A stretch of 64,000 nucleotides of DNA, from positions 62,001 through 126,000 of the forward strand of contig NZ_FZNW01000008.1 in the NCBI RefSeq assembly GCF_900188115.1, written 5' to 3'. The DNA comes from Haloechinothrix alba (GTDB taxonomy: Bacteria > Actinomycetota > Actinomycetes > Mycobacteriales > Pseudonocardiaceae). The notes beneath the pieces are model-generated. The model searched no databases. It was not told where the DNA came from and saw only the letters and a list, made by a program, of their open reading frames with translations. Shown here in pieces: positions 20,852 to 30,573 of the stretch. Position 1 is the first letter of the stretch. Every line of letters starts with the position of its first letter. The translations under genes and the position numbers were made by a program.

Positions 20852-23545
20852 TCATCCTGCCGCACCTCGCAGCTCCCGCTCGAGCGCACGAATCGCGTCA
20901 CCGATCCCGGCCGGGTTCGAGCCGCCTCCCTGGGCCATATCCGCTTTGCCACCCCCGCGTCCGTCGACCGGGCCGCCCACGCTGCGCACCAGATCACCGG
21001 CGACAAGGCCCTTGTCGCGAGCGGCAGGGGTGGTGCCGACGACGAAGCTCACCTTCTGCTCGTCGGCGACGAACAGCGCGACCACCCCGGGCCGTGACCC
21101 GAGCCTGCTGCGTACCTCCGAGACCAACGACCGCAACGCCTGGGCATCGACATCCTCGGTGATGGTGTCCGCGACGAGTGACACGCCGTCGATGTCGCGC
21201 GCGCTCTCGGCGAGGCTACCTGCCGAGGCGAGCACTCGTTCCCTGCGCAGCCGCTCGACTTCCTTCTCAGCGTCGCGCAACCTGCCGAGCACGTCGGAGA
21301 TACGGTCCGGCAGCTGGTCGCTCGGCACCTTGAACGTGTTCGCGAGCTCGGAGACCAGCAGCTGCTCCTTGCGCACGTGCCGCAGCGCGTCGGTGCCGAC
21401 CAGTGCCTCGATCCGGTGCACGCCCGAACCGATCGAGGAGTCGGATACCAGCTTGACCAGGCCGAGCTCACCGATCCGGTTGACGTGCGTACCACCGCAC
21501 AGCTCACGGGAGTAGTCGCCCATGTCGATCACACGGACCTGGTTGCCGTACTTCTCCCCGAACAGCGCGATGGCGCCGAGCTCGAAGGCCTTGTCCTTGG
21601 ACGTGACGTAGCTCGACACCTCGACGTTCTGCAGCAGGTAGTCGTTGACCTCCTCCTCGACCTCGCTCAACACGTCCGCCGAGACCGACCCCGGGGAGGT
21701 GAAGTCGAACCGCATCCGCCCGGGCGAGTTGAGCGAGCCCGCCTGCGCGGCGCGCTGGCCGTAGGCACCGCGTACCGCCGCGTGAACCAGGTGTGTGGCC
21801 GAGTGGGATCGGGCGATGGACATCCGCCGCGCCTCGTCCACCGAGGCGGTCAGCTTGTCGTCGACCCCGACATCGCCTGCGATGACCTCGACCGTGTGCA
21901 CCGACAGTCCCGGCACGGCCTTCTGCACATCCAGCACCGACACCTGCGCGCCCGCGCCGTAGAGCATGCCGGTGTCGGCGATCTGGCCACCGCTTTCCGC
22001 GTAGAACGGGGTGCGGTCGAGGATCAGCTCACCGCGCTGGCCCTCGCTCAGCGCGGGCACCGGGGCGCCGCCCGACAGCAGTCCCACAACACGGCACCCG
22101 GCCTCCAGGTCGCTGTAGCCGAGGAACTCCGTCTCCCCGTGCTGCTCCAGGACAGCGCGGTACTCGGAGAGGTCCCCGTGCCCGCTCTTGCGTGTCGCCG
22201 CATCGGCCTTGGCCCGCTGGCGCTGCTCCTCCATCAGCGAGCGGAAGCCCTCCTCGTCCACCTCGAGCCCCTGCTCGGCGGCCATCTCCAGGGTGAGATC
22301 GATCGGGAAGCCGTAGGTGTCGTGCAGCTGGAAGGCCTGGTCCCCGCCGAGAACGGTGGCACCCGACTGCTTGGCCCGTTCAGCTGCCATGTCGAAGATC
22401 TTCGACCCGGTGCTCAGGGTGGCGAGGAACGTGTCCTCCTCCATGCGCATCACATCGCTGATGCGCTCGAAGTCCCGCTCGATCTCCGGGTAGGACGGCG
22501 ACATCGCGTCCCGGACGACGGCGGCGAACTCCGGCAGCACCGGCTCGTGCACGCCGAGCAGGCGTACCGAGCGCACGATCCTGCGCAGCAGCCTGCGTAG
22601 CACGTATCCCCGCGCCTCGTTGCCGGGCGTCACGCCGTCACCGATGAGCATCACACCCGACCGGGCGTGATCGGCGATCACGCGGAACCGCACGTCATCG
22701 GCGTGATTCTGGCCGTACGTGCGGCCGGAGAACTCCTCTGCGGCCGCGATGACGGGGCGCACCAGGTCGGTCTCGTAGACGTTGTCCACGCCCTGCAGCA
22801 GGAACGCGACCCGCTCGACGCCGAGCCCGGTGTCGATGTTCTTGCTGGGCAGCTCCCCCAGCACCGGGTACCCGTCCTTCGGGCTGCCGTCCCCCCGCAT
22901 GTCCTGCATGAAGACCAGGTTCCAGATCTCCAGGTAGCGATCCTCGTCGACGACGGGACCGCCCTCCTGGCCGTACTGCGGACCACGGTCGTAGTAGATC
23001 TCCGAGCAGGGACCGCCAGGGCCGGCCACCCCCATGTCCCAGTAGTTGTCCTTGGCGTCGCGATACTGGATCCGCTCGGCGGGCAATCCCGCCACCTTCT
23101 GCCACAGCTCGGCCGACTCGGGGTCGTGCTCGTAGACCGTCGTCCAGATCCGGTCCGGGTCGAACCCGTAACCGCCCTCGGACTGCGGTTTGGTGACCAG
23201 GTCCCAAGCCTGCTTGATGGCCCCTTCCTTGAAGTAGTCGCCGAACGAGAAGTTGCCGGCCATCTGGAAGAACGTGTTGTGCCGCGTCGTCTTGCCGACC
23301 TCGTCGATATCGCCGGTACGCACGCACTTCTGCACGCTGGTGGCGCGCGAGTACGGCGCGGGCACCTCGCCGAGGAAGTACGGCTTGAACTGGACCATGC
23401 CCGCGTTGACGAACAGCAGGTTCGGGTCGTCCAGGATCAGCGACGCGCTGGGCACCCTGGTGTGGTCGTTCGATTCGAAATGCCGGAGGAAACGTTCGCG
23501 TATCTCGTGTGTCTGCACGTCTGGGTCCTGTGTTGGTTCGGACAC
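20852..23545 (-). CDS. alaS: Alanyl-tRNA synthetase
   Basis: Up to 897 residues. N-terminal class II catalytic core (FVNAGMVQFKPYFLG, RHNTFFQMAGNFSFGDYFK). The editing domain has the zinc-type motif HSATH and the matching CGGTH. The C-terminal C-Ala domain ends with GRGGGKADMAQGGG. GTG at 23545 gives a nine-residue extension; GTG at 23518 (start VQTHEIRERF) matches homologues such as M. tuberculosis AlaS and is the more usual start. Precedes ruvX with a small gap or overlap depending on the ruvX start. Confidence 0.97.
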   Translation of the reverse strand: MSEPTQDPDVQTHEIRERFLRHFESNDHTRVPSASLILDDPNLLFVNAGMVQFKPYFLGEVPAPYSRATSVQKCVRTGDIDEVGKTTRHNTFFQMAGNFSFGDYFKEGAIKQAWDLVTKPQSEGGYGFDPDRIWTTVYEHDPESAELWQKVAGLPAERIQYRDAKDNYWDMGVAGPGGPCSEIYYDRGPQYGQEGGPVVDEDRYLEIWNLVFMQDMRGDGSPKDGYPVLGELPSKNIDTGLGVERVAFLLQGVDNVYETDLVRPVIAAAEEFSGRTYGQNHADDVRFRVIADHARSGVMLIGDGVTPGNEARGYVLRRLLRRIVRSVRLLGVHEPVLPEFAAVVRDAMSPSYPEIERDFERISDVMRMEEDTFLATLSTGSKIFDMAAERAKQSGATVLGGDQAFQLHDTYGFPIDLTLEMAAEQGLEVDEEGFRSLMEEQRQRAKADAATRKSGHGDLSEYRAVLEQHGETEFLGYSDLEAGCRVVGLLSGGAPVPALSEGQRGELILDRTPFYAESGGQIADTGMLYGAGAQVSVLDVQKAVPGLSVHTVEVIAGDVGVDDKLTASVDEARRMSIARSHSATHLVHAAVRGAYGQRAAQAGSLNSPGRMRFDFTSPGSVSADVLSEVEEEVNDYLLQNVEVSSYVTSKDKAFELGAIALFGEKYGNQVRVIDMGDYSRELCGGTHVNRIGELGLVKLVSDSSIGSGVHRIEALVGTDALRHVRKEQLLVSELANTFKVPSDQLPDRISDVLGRLRDAEKEVERLRRERVLASAGSLAESARDIDGVSLVADTITEDVDAQALRSLVSEVRSRLGSRPGVVALFVADEQKVSFVVGTTPAARDKGLVAGDLVRSVGGPVDGRGGGKADMAQGGGSNPAGIGDAIRALERELRGAAG

Positions 23546-23630
23546 CGGTCGATCACCGAACCGGTGTACAAGGCTCGTCGGGCTCGGTGCGGGGGTGGCG
23601 AAGGAGCCACGCCTGCTCTCGGGCGGCGCC

Positions 23631-23972
23631 TCAGTCCTCCGCCGACCGCGCTCGCCGGTACTGCCCGGCCGCCGCCGCGCGCCCGCTGTCGCGATCCGTG
23701 TGGCGGCCGGACGAGCCCGCCACGACGCCCGCGGCTCGGGAGGCCCTGCCGGAGTGAGTGTCGAACAACTCGCCCAGTTCGAGCTCTCGCTCGCTCATCC
23801 CGGCCCGGACGTCGGCACCGAAGGCACCGACGGCCGCCGCCAGCTCACGTACGGCCTCCCCTACGTTCGAGGCTAACCCCGCCGGAGTCGCTTGACGAGC
23901 GGTCTCGTTCGCCTTCCTGCACACGACGAAGCCTGCGGAGAACCCCAGACCGAACCAGAACAGACGCTTCAT
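23631..23972 (-). CDS. Small membrane-anchored protein (DUF6167-like)
   Basis: 113 residues starting MKRLFWFGLGFSAGFVVCRKA: one N-terminal hydrophobic helix, then a helical stretch with ELAAAVGAFGADVRAGMSERE and a basic low-complexity tail. Such proteins lie between alaS and a DUF948 gene in many actinobacteria. The ATG overlaps the upstream stop (ATGA), so the two are translated together. Function unknown. Confidence 0.8.
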   Translation of the reverse strand: MKRLFWFGLGFSAGFVVCRKANETARQATPAGLASNVGEAVRELAAAVGAFGADVRAGMSERELELGELFDTHSGRASRAAGVVAGSSGRHTDRDSGRAAAAGQYRRARSAED

Positions 23973-24370
23973 CGCTTCGATCCTTTCCGTCCGCTGCGCG
24001 CGTGCTTACCTTGCTCGCCACGGGCACGCCGCGCGCGGATCGCCTTGGTGACGCCGTAGGACAGCGCAGCCGCCTTGACAAGGGGGCTGCCAAGGGTCGC
24101 GGTGAACACCGAGGACAGCGCCGTCGCGTTGCTGGAGACCTGCTGCACGTTCGCCGTGACTCCGTCCACACGCTCCAGCTGGGTGTTCACGTGCGTGATC
24201 GTGTCGTTGGCGCCGTGCATCAGCGGGTCAGAGTTCTCGTGTGCCTTGCGGATGGCGATGGTCGCCTCGTCGAGCGTGCGGCCGAGTTTGATCAGGGGGA
24301 TCGCCAGCAGAACCACGAGCAGCACGAATGCGCCTGCGGCGACAAGCACTGCGACCTGTTCCGGCGACAC
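23969..24370 (-). CDS. DUF948 membrane protein
   Basis: 133 residues: one N-terminal transmembrane helix (about 5-27) followed by a coiled-coil-like helix (LDEATIAIRKAHENSDPLMHGAND) as in DUF948 proteins, and a very basic tail. GTG at 24370 has AGGAGG four bases upstream; the frame extends upstream but without such support. Forms a coupled pair with the following small membrane gene. Role unknown; perhaps an envelope or methyl-accepting-like scaffold. Confidence 0.85.
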   Translation of the reverse strand: MSPEQVAVLVAAGAFVLLVVLLAIPLIKLGRTLDEATIAIRKAHENSDPLMHGANDTITHVNTQLERVDGVTANVQQVSSNATALSSVFTATLGSPLVKAAALSYGVTKAIRARRARGEQGKHARSGRKGSKR

Positions 24371-24488
24371 GGGCCCTCCTTGTGAGCAGTAGGTTGGGTG
24401 GGCCACAGGTTACCGCGCGTCGCCTCCTGCCCACCGGTGGCCCCGTCCCGCCGTGCCGACGACCCGTCACCCTGGCACGCGAAGCGGC

Positions 24489-25859
24489 TCACCGGCCGCG
24501 GATGGTACGCCGCAGGCGTGGCAGGCGCTCGGCGATCGCGCGCTCCGCGCCGCGCGTCGTCGGCGTGTAGTAGTCCGTGTCCGCCAGCTCGTCCGGCGGG
24601 TACTGCTGCTCGAGCACACCTTCGGGCACGCTGTGCGGGTAGGCGTAACCCTGCGCGTTGCCCAGCCGCGCGGCACCGGCATAGTGCCCGTCGCGCAGGT
24701 GCGGCGGGACGGGACCGATCTTGCCCGCGCGCACGTCGGCCAGTGCGGCGTCGATCCCGGCGATCACGGCGTTCGACTTCGGTGCCATCGCCAGGTGAAC
24801 CGTGGCCTGGGCGAGGGAGAGCCTTCCCTCTGGCATCCCGATGAACTGCACCGCGTCGGAGGCGGCGACAGCGGACTGCAACGCTGTGGGGTCGGCCATG
24901 CCGATGTCCTCGCTGGCGTGCACGACAAGGCGTCGCGCGATGAACCGGGGGTCCTCCCCTCCCTCGATCATGCGTGCCAGGTAGTGCAGTGCGGCATCCA
25001 CGTCCGAACCACGGATCGACTTGATGAACGCGCTGATGACGTCGTAGTGCTGGTCACCGTCGCGGTCGTAGCGCACAGCGGCCTTGTCCACGCAGGCCTC
25101 CACCGTGCGCAGGTCGATCGCGTGGTCACCGGCCGAACGCGCACCGTCTGCGGATGCTTCCAGTGCGGTCAGTGCGCGACGCGCATCACCGGCGGCCAGC
25201 CGCACGATGTGGTCGGCAGCCTCACTGGAAAGTGTGAACTCGCCGGACAGGCCACGATCCTCGCGCAGCGCCCTGTCCACCAGCCCGCGTACATCGTCAT
25301 CGTCGAGAGTGCGAAGCTGCAGCACGAGTGAGCGGGACAGCAACGGGGACACCACCGAGAACGACGGGTTCTCCGTTGTCGCGGCCACCAGGAGCACTGT
25401 CCGGTCCTCCACAGCGCCGAGCAGGGCGTCCTGCTGTGTCTTGGAGAACCGGTGCACCTCGTCGATGAACAGCACGGTGTCCTCGGCGGCGTGCGAGCGC
25501 CGCCTCCGGGCCTGGTCGATGACCCCGCGGACCTCCTTGACCCCGGAGGACAGCGCGGACAGCGCCACGAACCGCCGTCCGGTGGCACCGGCCATGAGGT
25601 AGGCGATGGTGGTCTTCCCCGTTCCGGGAGGCCCGAACAGCAGTACCGACGCCGGTGCGGCGCCTTCCACGAGCCTGCGCAGCGGAGCGCCCTCGGTCAG
25701 CAGATGGTCCTGACCGACGACCTCGTCGAGCGTGCGGGGTCGCATGCGCACGGCCAGCGGCGCGCCGGCATTGCCCCCGTCGTTCCCGTCCGGTGCCGGA
25801 TCGGGATCGTCGGCGTCCCGGCCGGCTTCTGGGTTCACCACGAACAGCTCGTCCTGCAC
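24489..25859 (-). CDS. rarA: Replication-associated recombination protein A (RarA/MgsA)
   Basis: AAA+ ATPase that acts at stalled replication forks. 456 residues. Walker [10 protein letters not shown], Walker B FIDEVHR, sensor region [12 protein letters not shown], followed by the tetramerisation domain ([18 protein letters not shown]). GTG at 25859 ([13 protein letters not shown]) chosen because the upstream extension is atypical. Single gene, with 118 bases to the DUF948 gene. Confidence 0.95.
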   Translation of the reverse strand: MQDELFVVNPEAGRDADDPDPAPDGNDGGNAGAPLAVRMRPRTLDEVVGQDHLLTEGAPLRRLVEGAAPASVLLFGPPGTGKTTIAYLMAGATGRRFVALSALSSGVKEVRGVIDQARRRRSHAAEDTVLFIDEVHRFSKTQQDALLGAVEDRTVLLVAATTENPSFSVVSPLLSRSLVLQLRTLDDDDVRGLVDRALREDRGLSGEFTLSSEAADHIVRLAAGDARRALTALEASADGARSAGDHAIDLRTVEACVDKAAVRYDRDGDQHYDVISAFIKSIRGSDVDAALHYLARMIEGGEDPRFIARRLVVHASEDIGMADPTALQSAVAASDAVQFIGMPEGRLSLAQATVHLAMAPKSNAVIAGIDAALADVRAGKIGPVPPHLRDGHYAGAARLGNAQGYAYPHSVPEGVLEQQYPPDELADTDYYTPTTRGAERAIAERLPRLRRTIRGR

Positions 25860-26192
25860 ATTTCCCACGCTACCGCGCCGCCACGCACCGGTGTCGGGCG
25901 TTCGCACACCCGAGTTGGGCCCTCCGGCAGACCGTGTTGGTCACACACCGATGAGAAACAGCCCGCCCGGCAGTCGCCACCGCACGAGAGCGGGCCGCTC
26001 GGAACGCCCGTTCTCGTGGCCGACACCCGCGGAGACCTCCGCGACCGTGTCAGCGCACTGTCTGTCGCCTTCGCCGTCACGACGGCGAGTTCCATCGGCC
26101 CGGAGGTGTCCGCGCCGCCCCGGTCGCTGGCGCCGACGCGGCGTGCCCGCACGCCCGACACAGCCTGTACGGGCGCCCGACACGGGCTCAGC
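25860..26192. other. 333-bp intergenic region without a recognised gene
   Basis: Lies between the rarA start and the stop of the aminotransferase. Several short frames are open in all directions but none has a ribosome binding site or family resemblance. The only structure seen is a long hairpin at 25984-26017. Confidence 0.6.
25984..26017. terminator. Long hairpin (12-bp stem) between the aminotransferase gene and rarA
   Basis: ACGAGAGCGGGC pairs with GCCCGTTCTCGT over 12 positions with one G-T wobble; the loop is 10 bases. It is the strongest hairpin in this gap and lies 176 bases after the aminotransferase stop. It may be a terminator, or part of an RNA not recognised here. Confidence 0.4.
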
Positions 26193-27290
26193 TCAGCGGC
26201 CGAGCACCTTGGCAAGGGCGCCCAGCACCGCTTCGGCGCGGTCGAGGCGCGCGTTGTGACCCATCAGGCCGATGCGCCAGACACTGGCGGCATACGGCCC
26301 GGCGCCCGCACCGATCTCGATCCCGTACTCCTCGAGCAGCTGGGTCCGCACCTTCGCGGAGTCGACGCCTTCCGGGACCCGCACGGTGGTCAGCTCGGGC
26401 AACCGGTGGCCTTCCGCGGCGAACAGCTCCAGTCCCATCGCACGCAGGCCGTCGGCCAGCCGCTGCCCGGCCGATGCGTGCCGGGCATACACCTCACCGA
26501 GCCCTTCGTCGAGGATCCGTCCCAGACCTGCGTGCAGGGAGGCGATCATCGCGGTCGGTGCGGTGTGGTGGTAGACGCGCGCCCCGCCGTCGGTACCGGA
26601 GACGTAGTTGCCGATCAGGCCGAGGTCCAGGTACCAGGTCGGGGGTGAGGCCACCCTGCTGTGCCATGCCCGCTCGGACACCGTGAACGGCGCGAGGCCG
26701 GGAGCGACGCCGATGCACTTCTGGGTGCCGGCGTAGGCGAGGTCGACACCCCACTCGTCGATCTCCACCGGGATACCGGCGATCGAGGTCACGCAGTCGG
26801 CAAGCACGAGCGCGGCATCGTCCCGCTCGTGCACGGCCCGTGCCAGCGCCCCGATGTCGCTACGCACACCGGTCGATGTCTCCGCGTGGACCGCACCGAC
26901 CAGGCGCGGCCGAGGGTGCGCGTCGAGCACTCGCTGCACGTCGATGGGCCGGCCCCAGTCGTGGTCCACGCGGACGACCTCGGCGCCGTACCGCCCGGCC
27001 ACGTCCACCATGCGCTCACCGAACAGCCCGTTCACCGCGATCACCACGACATCGCCGGGGCGCACGGCGTTGGCGAAGGCCGCCTCCATGCCGATCGAGC
27101 CGGTACCGGACAGCGGCAGGGTACGCGGGTTCTGCGTCCCCCACACGGCCCGGAGCCTGTCGTTGGTCTCGTCGAGCAGGCTCAGGAACTCCGGGTCGAG
27201 ATGCCCGAGCAACGGCTGGGAAAGCCCCTGGGAGGCCTCCGGATACGGGTTCGACGGACCAGGGCCGAGCAGCAGACGATCAACCAACAT
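26193..27290 (-). CDS. Class V aminotransferase, alanine-glyoxylate type
   Basis: 365 residues, PLP-dependent. Starts MLVDRLLLGPGPSNPYPEA, a pattern seen in alanine-glyoxylate and serine-pyruvate aminotransferases. The glycine-rich phosphate-binding turn is SGTGSIGMEAA, the ring-stacking region HAETSTGV, and the Schiff-base Lys is in YAGTQKCIG. Substrate choice among glyoxylate, pyruvate and others cannot be decided. Lone minus-strand gene. Confidence 0.9.
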   Translation of the reverse strand: MLVDRLLLGPGPSNPYPEASQGLSQPLLGHLDPEFLSLLDETNDRLRAVWGTQNPRTLPLSGTGSIGMEAAFANAVRPGDVVVIAVNGLFGERMVDVAGRYGAEVVRVDHDWGRPIDVQRVLDAHPRPRLVGAVHAETSTGVRSDIGALARAVHERDDAALVLADCVTSIAGIPVEIDEWGVDLAYAGTQKCIGVAPGLAPFTVSERAWHSRVASPPTWYLDLGLIGNYVSGTDGGARVYHHTAPTAMIASLHAGLGRILDEGLGEVYARHASAGQRLADGLRAMGLELFAAEGHRLPELTTVRVPEGVDSAKVRTQLLEEYGIEIGAGAGPYAASVWRIGLMGHNARLDRAEAVLGALAKVLGR

Positions 27291-27396
27291 GCACACGACC
27301 GTACTGCCCGCGATCGCACCGGGATGAGCCCCACCGCGTCGGGATGTGACGTTCGTCCCTTCGACGCGGTGGGACTTGCCCGCGCGCGACCCGCGT

Positions 27397-29091
27397 CTAG
27401 CCGATCGTCGCCGACGACGATCCGACGCGTTCACCATCGGCGTCGATCGCCCGTATCCAGTACGTACCCGAGCTCGCGTCGGTGTCGATGTAGCTCATCA
27501 CCTCGCGCTCCCACGGCTCGGGCCCGTACCACGGCCGAGCGGGGACCGGGTCCGTGACGTGGATGGGTTCCGGCGTGCCCGCCCGCATCACCGCGTAGCG
27601 CATCTCGCCGTTCTGCGCGTTCCAGATGGCCGGCCAGGTCAGCTTCACGCCGCCGTCGACGCTGTCGAGCTCCGGAGCACGGAACGGCCACTGGGGACCG
27701 TTGTTCCGCGCGCCGTCCACCCCGCGAGCGGCGAAGCGGGTCAGCGACTGTTGCTGGTGACTGTCACGGGAGTGCGTGTTGACCGCGGTGAAATCGCCGC
27801 CGACCACGACGTAGTCCTCGGTCGCGTCGATGGCCCATGTGCCGTTGTTGATGAGCGTGTCGGACTTGCCGGCGTTGGTATTGGGAAACCACGGCAGGAT
27901 CTCGGGAATCGGATCACCCGCGCTGACGAGCGTGTAGTCGCGGGGTGCGGTACGTACGGCCTCCTTGGTCTGGGCAAGCATGCGGAAGTACCGGAAGTCG
28001 GCACCCCGCTCCGGGATCGCCTCGACCGCCCAGCAGTCGTGCGCGTGGGTCACGCTGTAGAGCACCTCGTCGGTGACCGCCATGCGCATCGAGTCACCAA
28101 GGCAGCCATCCCACCAGTGCTCCGTACCGCTGGAGATGTCCACCGACATACGGCCCTCGAAGCGTTGCTGACCACCGCCGTGCCGGAAATCCAGCGCACT
28201 GATCCATGCGGTGCCGGATCCGTCCGAGACGATGTCGGTCACGATCGGTGTCCCGGCGGGCGGTTGCGCCTGCCAGGCGACGCTGTCGCCGCTCGTGGCA
28301 TCGACCGCGGCCATGCTGCGCTTCGTGGAGCCGTTGACCTCGTCGAATCCACCACCGATGAGCACGCGGTCCAGGTCGGGCCTTGCCAGTACCGCCCACA
28401 CTTCACGGTTGGCCGTCGGTGCCCAGTCGAGCAGGTTGCCGTCGTGGTCGACAGCGGCCAGCCGGGTGCGGGACGTGCCGCCGACGCTGGTGAACCCGCC
28501 GCCGAAGTACACGGCGTCGTCAACGACCGACAGCGCCCGCACGCGCCGGTTGGTCGGAGGTGGGTCGAACGCGGTCAACTCCCCCGAGTCGGCGTCGAAC
28601 GCTGCGATGCGGGACCGCCACGCGCCGTCCATCCGATCGAAGTCACCGGCCACGTAGATGCGCTCGCCGGCAGGGTCCGTCTCGATTCGAAAGACCGAGT
28701 CGCAGATCCACCTGTCGGTTCCGGTCTCCCGGCACCAGGAACTCAACCCGGAGTCTCCCGAGGAGAACTCGCTGCCGAATGCGGTGGGACCCCAGTCCAG
28801 CAGTTCGCCGGTGTGCAGGTCGAACGCCATCAGGTTGCGGCGCGGCACCTCGTGCTCGCCGGGCGCGGCCCCAGCGGGCCGGGCATGGTCGAACCGCCCA
28901 CCCGCATAGACGGTGTCCCCGACGATCTCGACGTCGAACACGATCCCGTCGGTCTGCGGGGTCGGGAGTCCACCGGCCGTGACCGGTCTGGGTAGTGCGG
29001 TATCGGCCGTCGCGGTCGTCGTCGGGGTCAACACCGCGGCCCCGACCAGGATCGCGGCGCCCCCGCAGAGCAGCCTTTTCCGAAGTGACAT
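27397..29091 (-). CDS. Secreted beta-propeller protein with C-terminal Fn3-like domain
   Basis: 564 residues. A Sec signal peptide (about 1-30, cleavage near TATADTA) is followed by repeated blades of the delta-60 type: VYAGGRFD, IYVAGDFDRMDGAWRSRIAAFD, VYFGGGFTSVGGTSRTRLAAVD, VLIGGGFDEVNGSTKRSMAAVD and VVVGGDFTAVN. Around residues 450-560 there is a fibronectin III-like segment (VKLTWPAIWN, YWIRAIDADG). It is predicted to be an extracellular protein-binding or scaffold module with no catalytic residues evident. ATG at 29091 has GAGGAA seven bases before it; the longer frame would bury the signal. A 16-bp palindrome lies about 80 bases upstream. Confidence 0.88.
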   Translation of the reverse strand: MSLRKRLLCGGAAILVGAAVLTPTTTATADTALPRPVTAGGLPTPQTDGIVFDVEIVGDTVYAGGRFDHARPAGAAPGEHEVPRRNLMAFDLHTGELLDWGPTAFGSEFSSGDSGLSSWCRETGTDRWICDSVFRIETDPAGERIYVAGDFDRMDGAWRSRIAAFDADSGELTAFDPPPTNRRVRALSVVDDAVYFGGGFTSVGGTSRTRLAAVDHDGNLLDWAPTANREVWAVLARPDLDRVLIGGGFDEVNGSTKRSMAAVDATSGDSVAWQAQPPAGTPIVTDIVSDGSGTAWISALDFRHGGGQQRFEGRMSVDISSGTEHWWDGCLGDSMRMAVTDEVLYSVTHAHDCWAVEAIPERGADFRYFRMLAQTKEAVRTAPRDYTLVSAGDPIPEILPWFPNTNAGKSDTLINNGTWAIDATEDYVVVGGDFTAVNTHSRDSHQQQSLTRFAARGVDGARNNGPQWPFRAPELDSVDGGVKLTWPAIWNAQNGEMRYAVMRAGTPEPIHVTDPVPARPWYGPEPWEREVMSYIDTDASSGTYWIRAIDADGERVGSSSATIG

Positions 29092-29167
29092 ACACCGGTT
29101 CCTCACGTAACTGTAGGTCTCGCCGCAGGCGGGTGTAGGGATCCGTGCCGGGCACCGTGAATTCCCT

Positions 29168-29183
29168 CTACCTGTATAGGTAG
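29168..29183. promoter_or_regulatory. Operator-like palindrome upstream of the propeller gene
   Basis: CTACCT and AGGTAG are perfect 6-base arms separated by GTAT. Read on the minus strand the centre contains TATACA, a possible -10 about 85 bases before the ATG; no good -35 was found. It could be a repressor site over the promoter. Confidence 0.4.
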
Positions 29184-29235
29184 GACTCACACGGCAATTC
29201 GTTACATCCGCCACAACCCGGACAGACTACATACT

Positions 29236-29257
29236 GTCTCACCCGCCCGGGTGAGAC
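29236..29257 (-). terminator. Strong hairpin after the phosphotransferase gene
   Basis: GTCTCACCCG and CGGGTGAGAC form perfect 10-base arms with a 2-base centre (effective loop larger), 21 bases after the stop. A smaller inverted repeat (GACAG and CTGTC) overlaps it on the far side. No T run. Confidence 0.65.
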
Positions 29258-29278
29258 GTGAGGCTTCTGCGTGTGTGC

Positions 29279-30463
29279 TCAGTGGAAAGCGGGGTACAGG
29301 CCGAGCTCGATCCCCGGGCCGAACCGGTCGTCCAACGCCTGCGCCACCAGCTCGGCGTGCTCGGCGATGCCCGCGAGCCCGAGCTGGCGTGCCTGCTTTG
29401 CCAGCTCCTGCCAGCACCACCGCACGGCCGCCGGGCGTTGCGTCCCGGCGGACACCGGATCCTCGAGCAGTTCGGGAAGTACCCGCACGCTCTGCGACCA
29501 CACACAGATGAGCTGGCTGTCCAGCAGCCCCTCGGCAAGCGCCTCGTGATCGTCAAGGCCCGGCCACACGCCGGTAACCTCGGCGCTCCACGCCGCGACC
29601 ATCGCCTCGCTCATACCGGGAGGCAGTGCCAGCGCGCCCTCCCAGAACGCGAACGGCGCCCGCAGGTGCGCGACATCGACCAGCGCGTTACGCATGCACC
29701 CGTGCTCGAAATCCAGGAACCGCACGCCGTCATCGGTGACGAGATTGTTCTCCGGGGACAGGTCCGTTGGCGAGAACGCGCGGTACTCCTGCGAGGTGAC
29801 CCACGTGGCTGCGCGGTGCACGCGCTTGATGACCTGGTCCGGGGTGTCCACGAGCAGGTGCTCGCGCAGCAGCCGGGTGAGCCGGTCGCACGTGACCGGC
29901 AAGGCCTCGCCCTGCTGGTCGGTCTTGGCGCCGAGCCGCCGCAACAGCGCGTTGAAGTCGGGTTCCCGCCCTGCCGTCGTCGCGTGCATCCGGCCAAGGG
30001 TGCGGGCCCAGGACAGCAGTGTGCGCTCCGCGGTACGCGAGTCGTGCTCGGTGAGCCTTGCTTCGAGTGTCGGGGCGATACCCAGGTCTTCCAGTACCAG
30101 CACGCGCCGGGAGCCGTCGTGCGCGATCAGTTCCGGGCATACCCGGTCCTCCGGCGAGAGTGCGGTGAACAGCTGGTAGCTGGCCGACTCGGTCGCGAAC
30201 GGGTCCGGTTGCTCGTCGAGCTCCCCAGGATAGTGCTTGATCACGAGTGTGCGGGGCAGTTCGAACGGCGAGGAGTCCACCTTCGCGCGCACCACGGAGG
30301 CCGGTCCGCTGCCGTGCAGGTCCTCGGGATCGATCAGCGTGATCTGCGCGCCGAATCGCTGTGCCAGCACGGACTCACCGGCAGCGACTACTGCCCCCAG
30401 TTTATCGGCGGCGGCTCCGTTGCCGGCGCGCTCGTCCCCGGCGGAGGAGGTGTGCACGCTCAT
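29279..30463 (-). CDS. Phosphotransferase family protein (APH/choline-kinase fold)
   Basis: 394 residues of the aminoglycoside phosphotransferase-like kinase fold. N lobe with VIKHYPGE for the ATP-binding lysine; catalytic loop FSPTDLSPENNLV, in which the usual HGD is PTD: the Asp is kept and the His lost. The metal-binding motif is FLDFEHG. Substrate unknown; such proteins act on small molecules and are not necessarily resistance genes. ATG at 30463. Alone in its transcription unit and followed by a strong hairpin. Confidence 0.85.
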   Translation of the reverse strand: MSVHTSSAGDERAGNGAAADKLGAVVAAGESVLAQRFGAQITLIDPEDLHGSGPASVVRAKVDSSPFELPRTLVIKHYPGELDEQPDPFATESASYQLFTALSPEDRVCPELIAHDGSRRVLVLEDLGIAPTLEARLTEHDSRTAERTLLSWARTLGRMHATTAGREPDFNALLRRLGAKTDQQGEALPVTCDRLTRLLREHLLVDTPDQVIKRVHRAATWVTSQEYRAFSPTDLSPENNLVTDDGVRFLDFEHGCMRNALVDVAHLRAPFAFWEGALALPPGMSEAMVAAWSAEVTGVWPGLDDHEALAEGLLDSQLICVWSQSVRVLPELLEDPVSAGTQRPAAVRWCWQELAKQARQLGLAGIAEHAELVAQALDDRFGPGIELGLYPAFH

Positions 30464-30573
30464 CGCAACGCAGCCTACTAGCGACGGAGTCGGCGAGACC
30501 AGCTACCGGCAGCCGCAGGTATGAAGCGATACCGTTACGTTGTCGAAGACTACGCGCGCGGAGGTGCCGAGCG

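Noticed and set aside
29279-30463. Aminoglycoside resistance kinase
   Set aside because: The HGD catalytic histidine is replaced and no resistance subfamily pattern is seen; generic phosphotransferase is the safe call.
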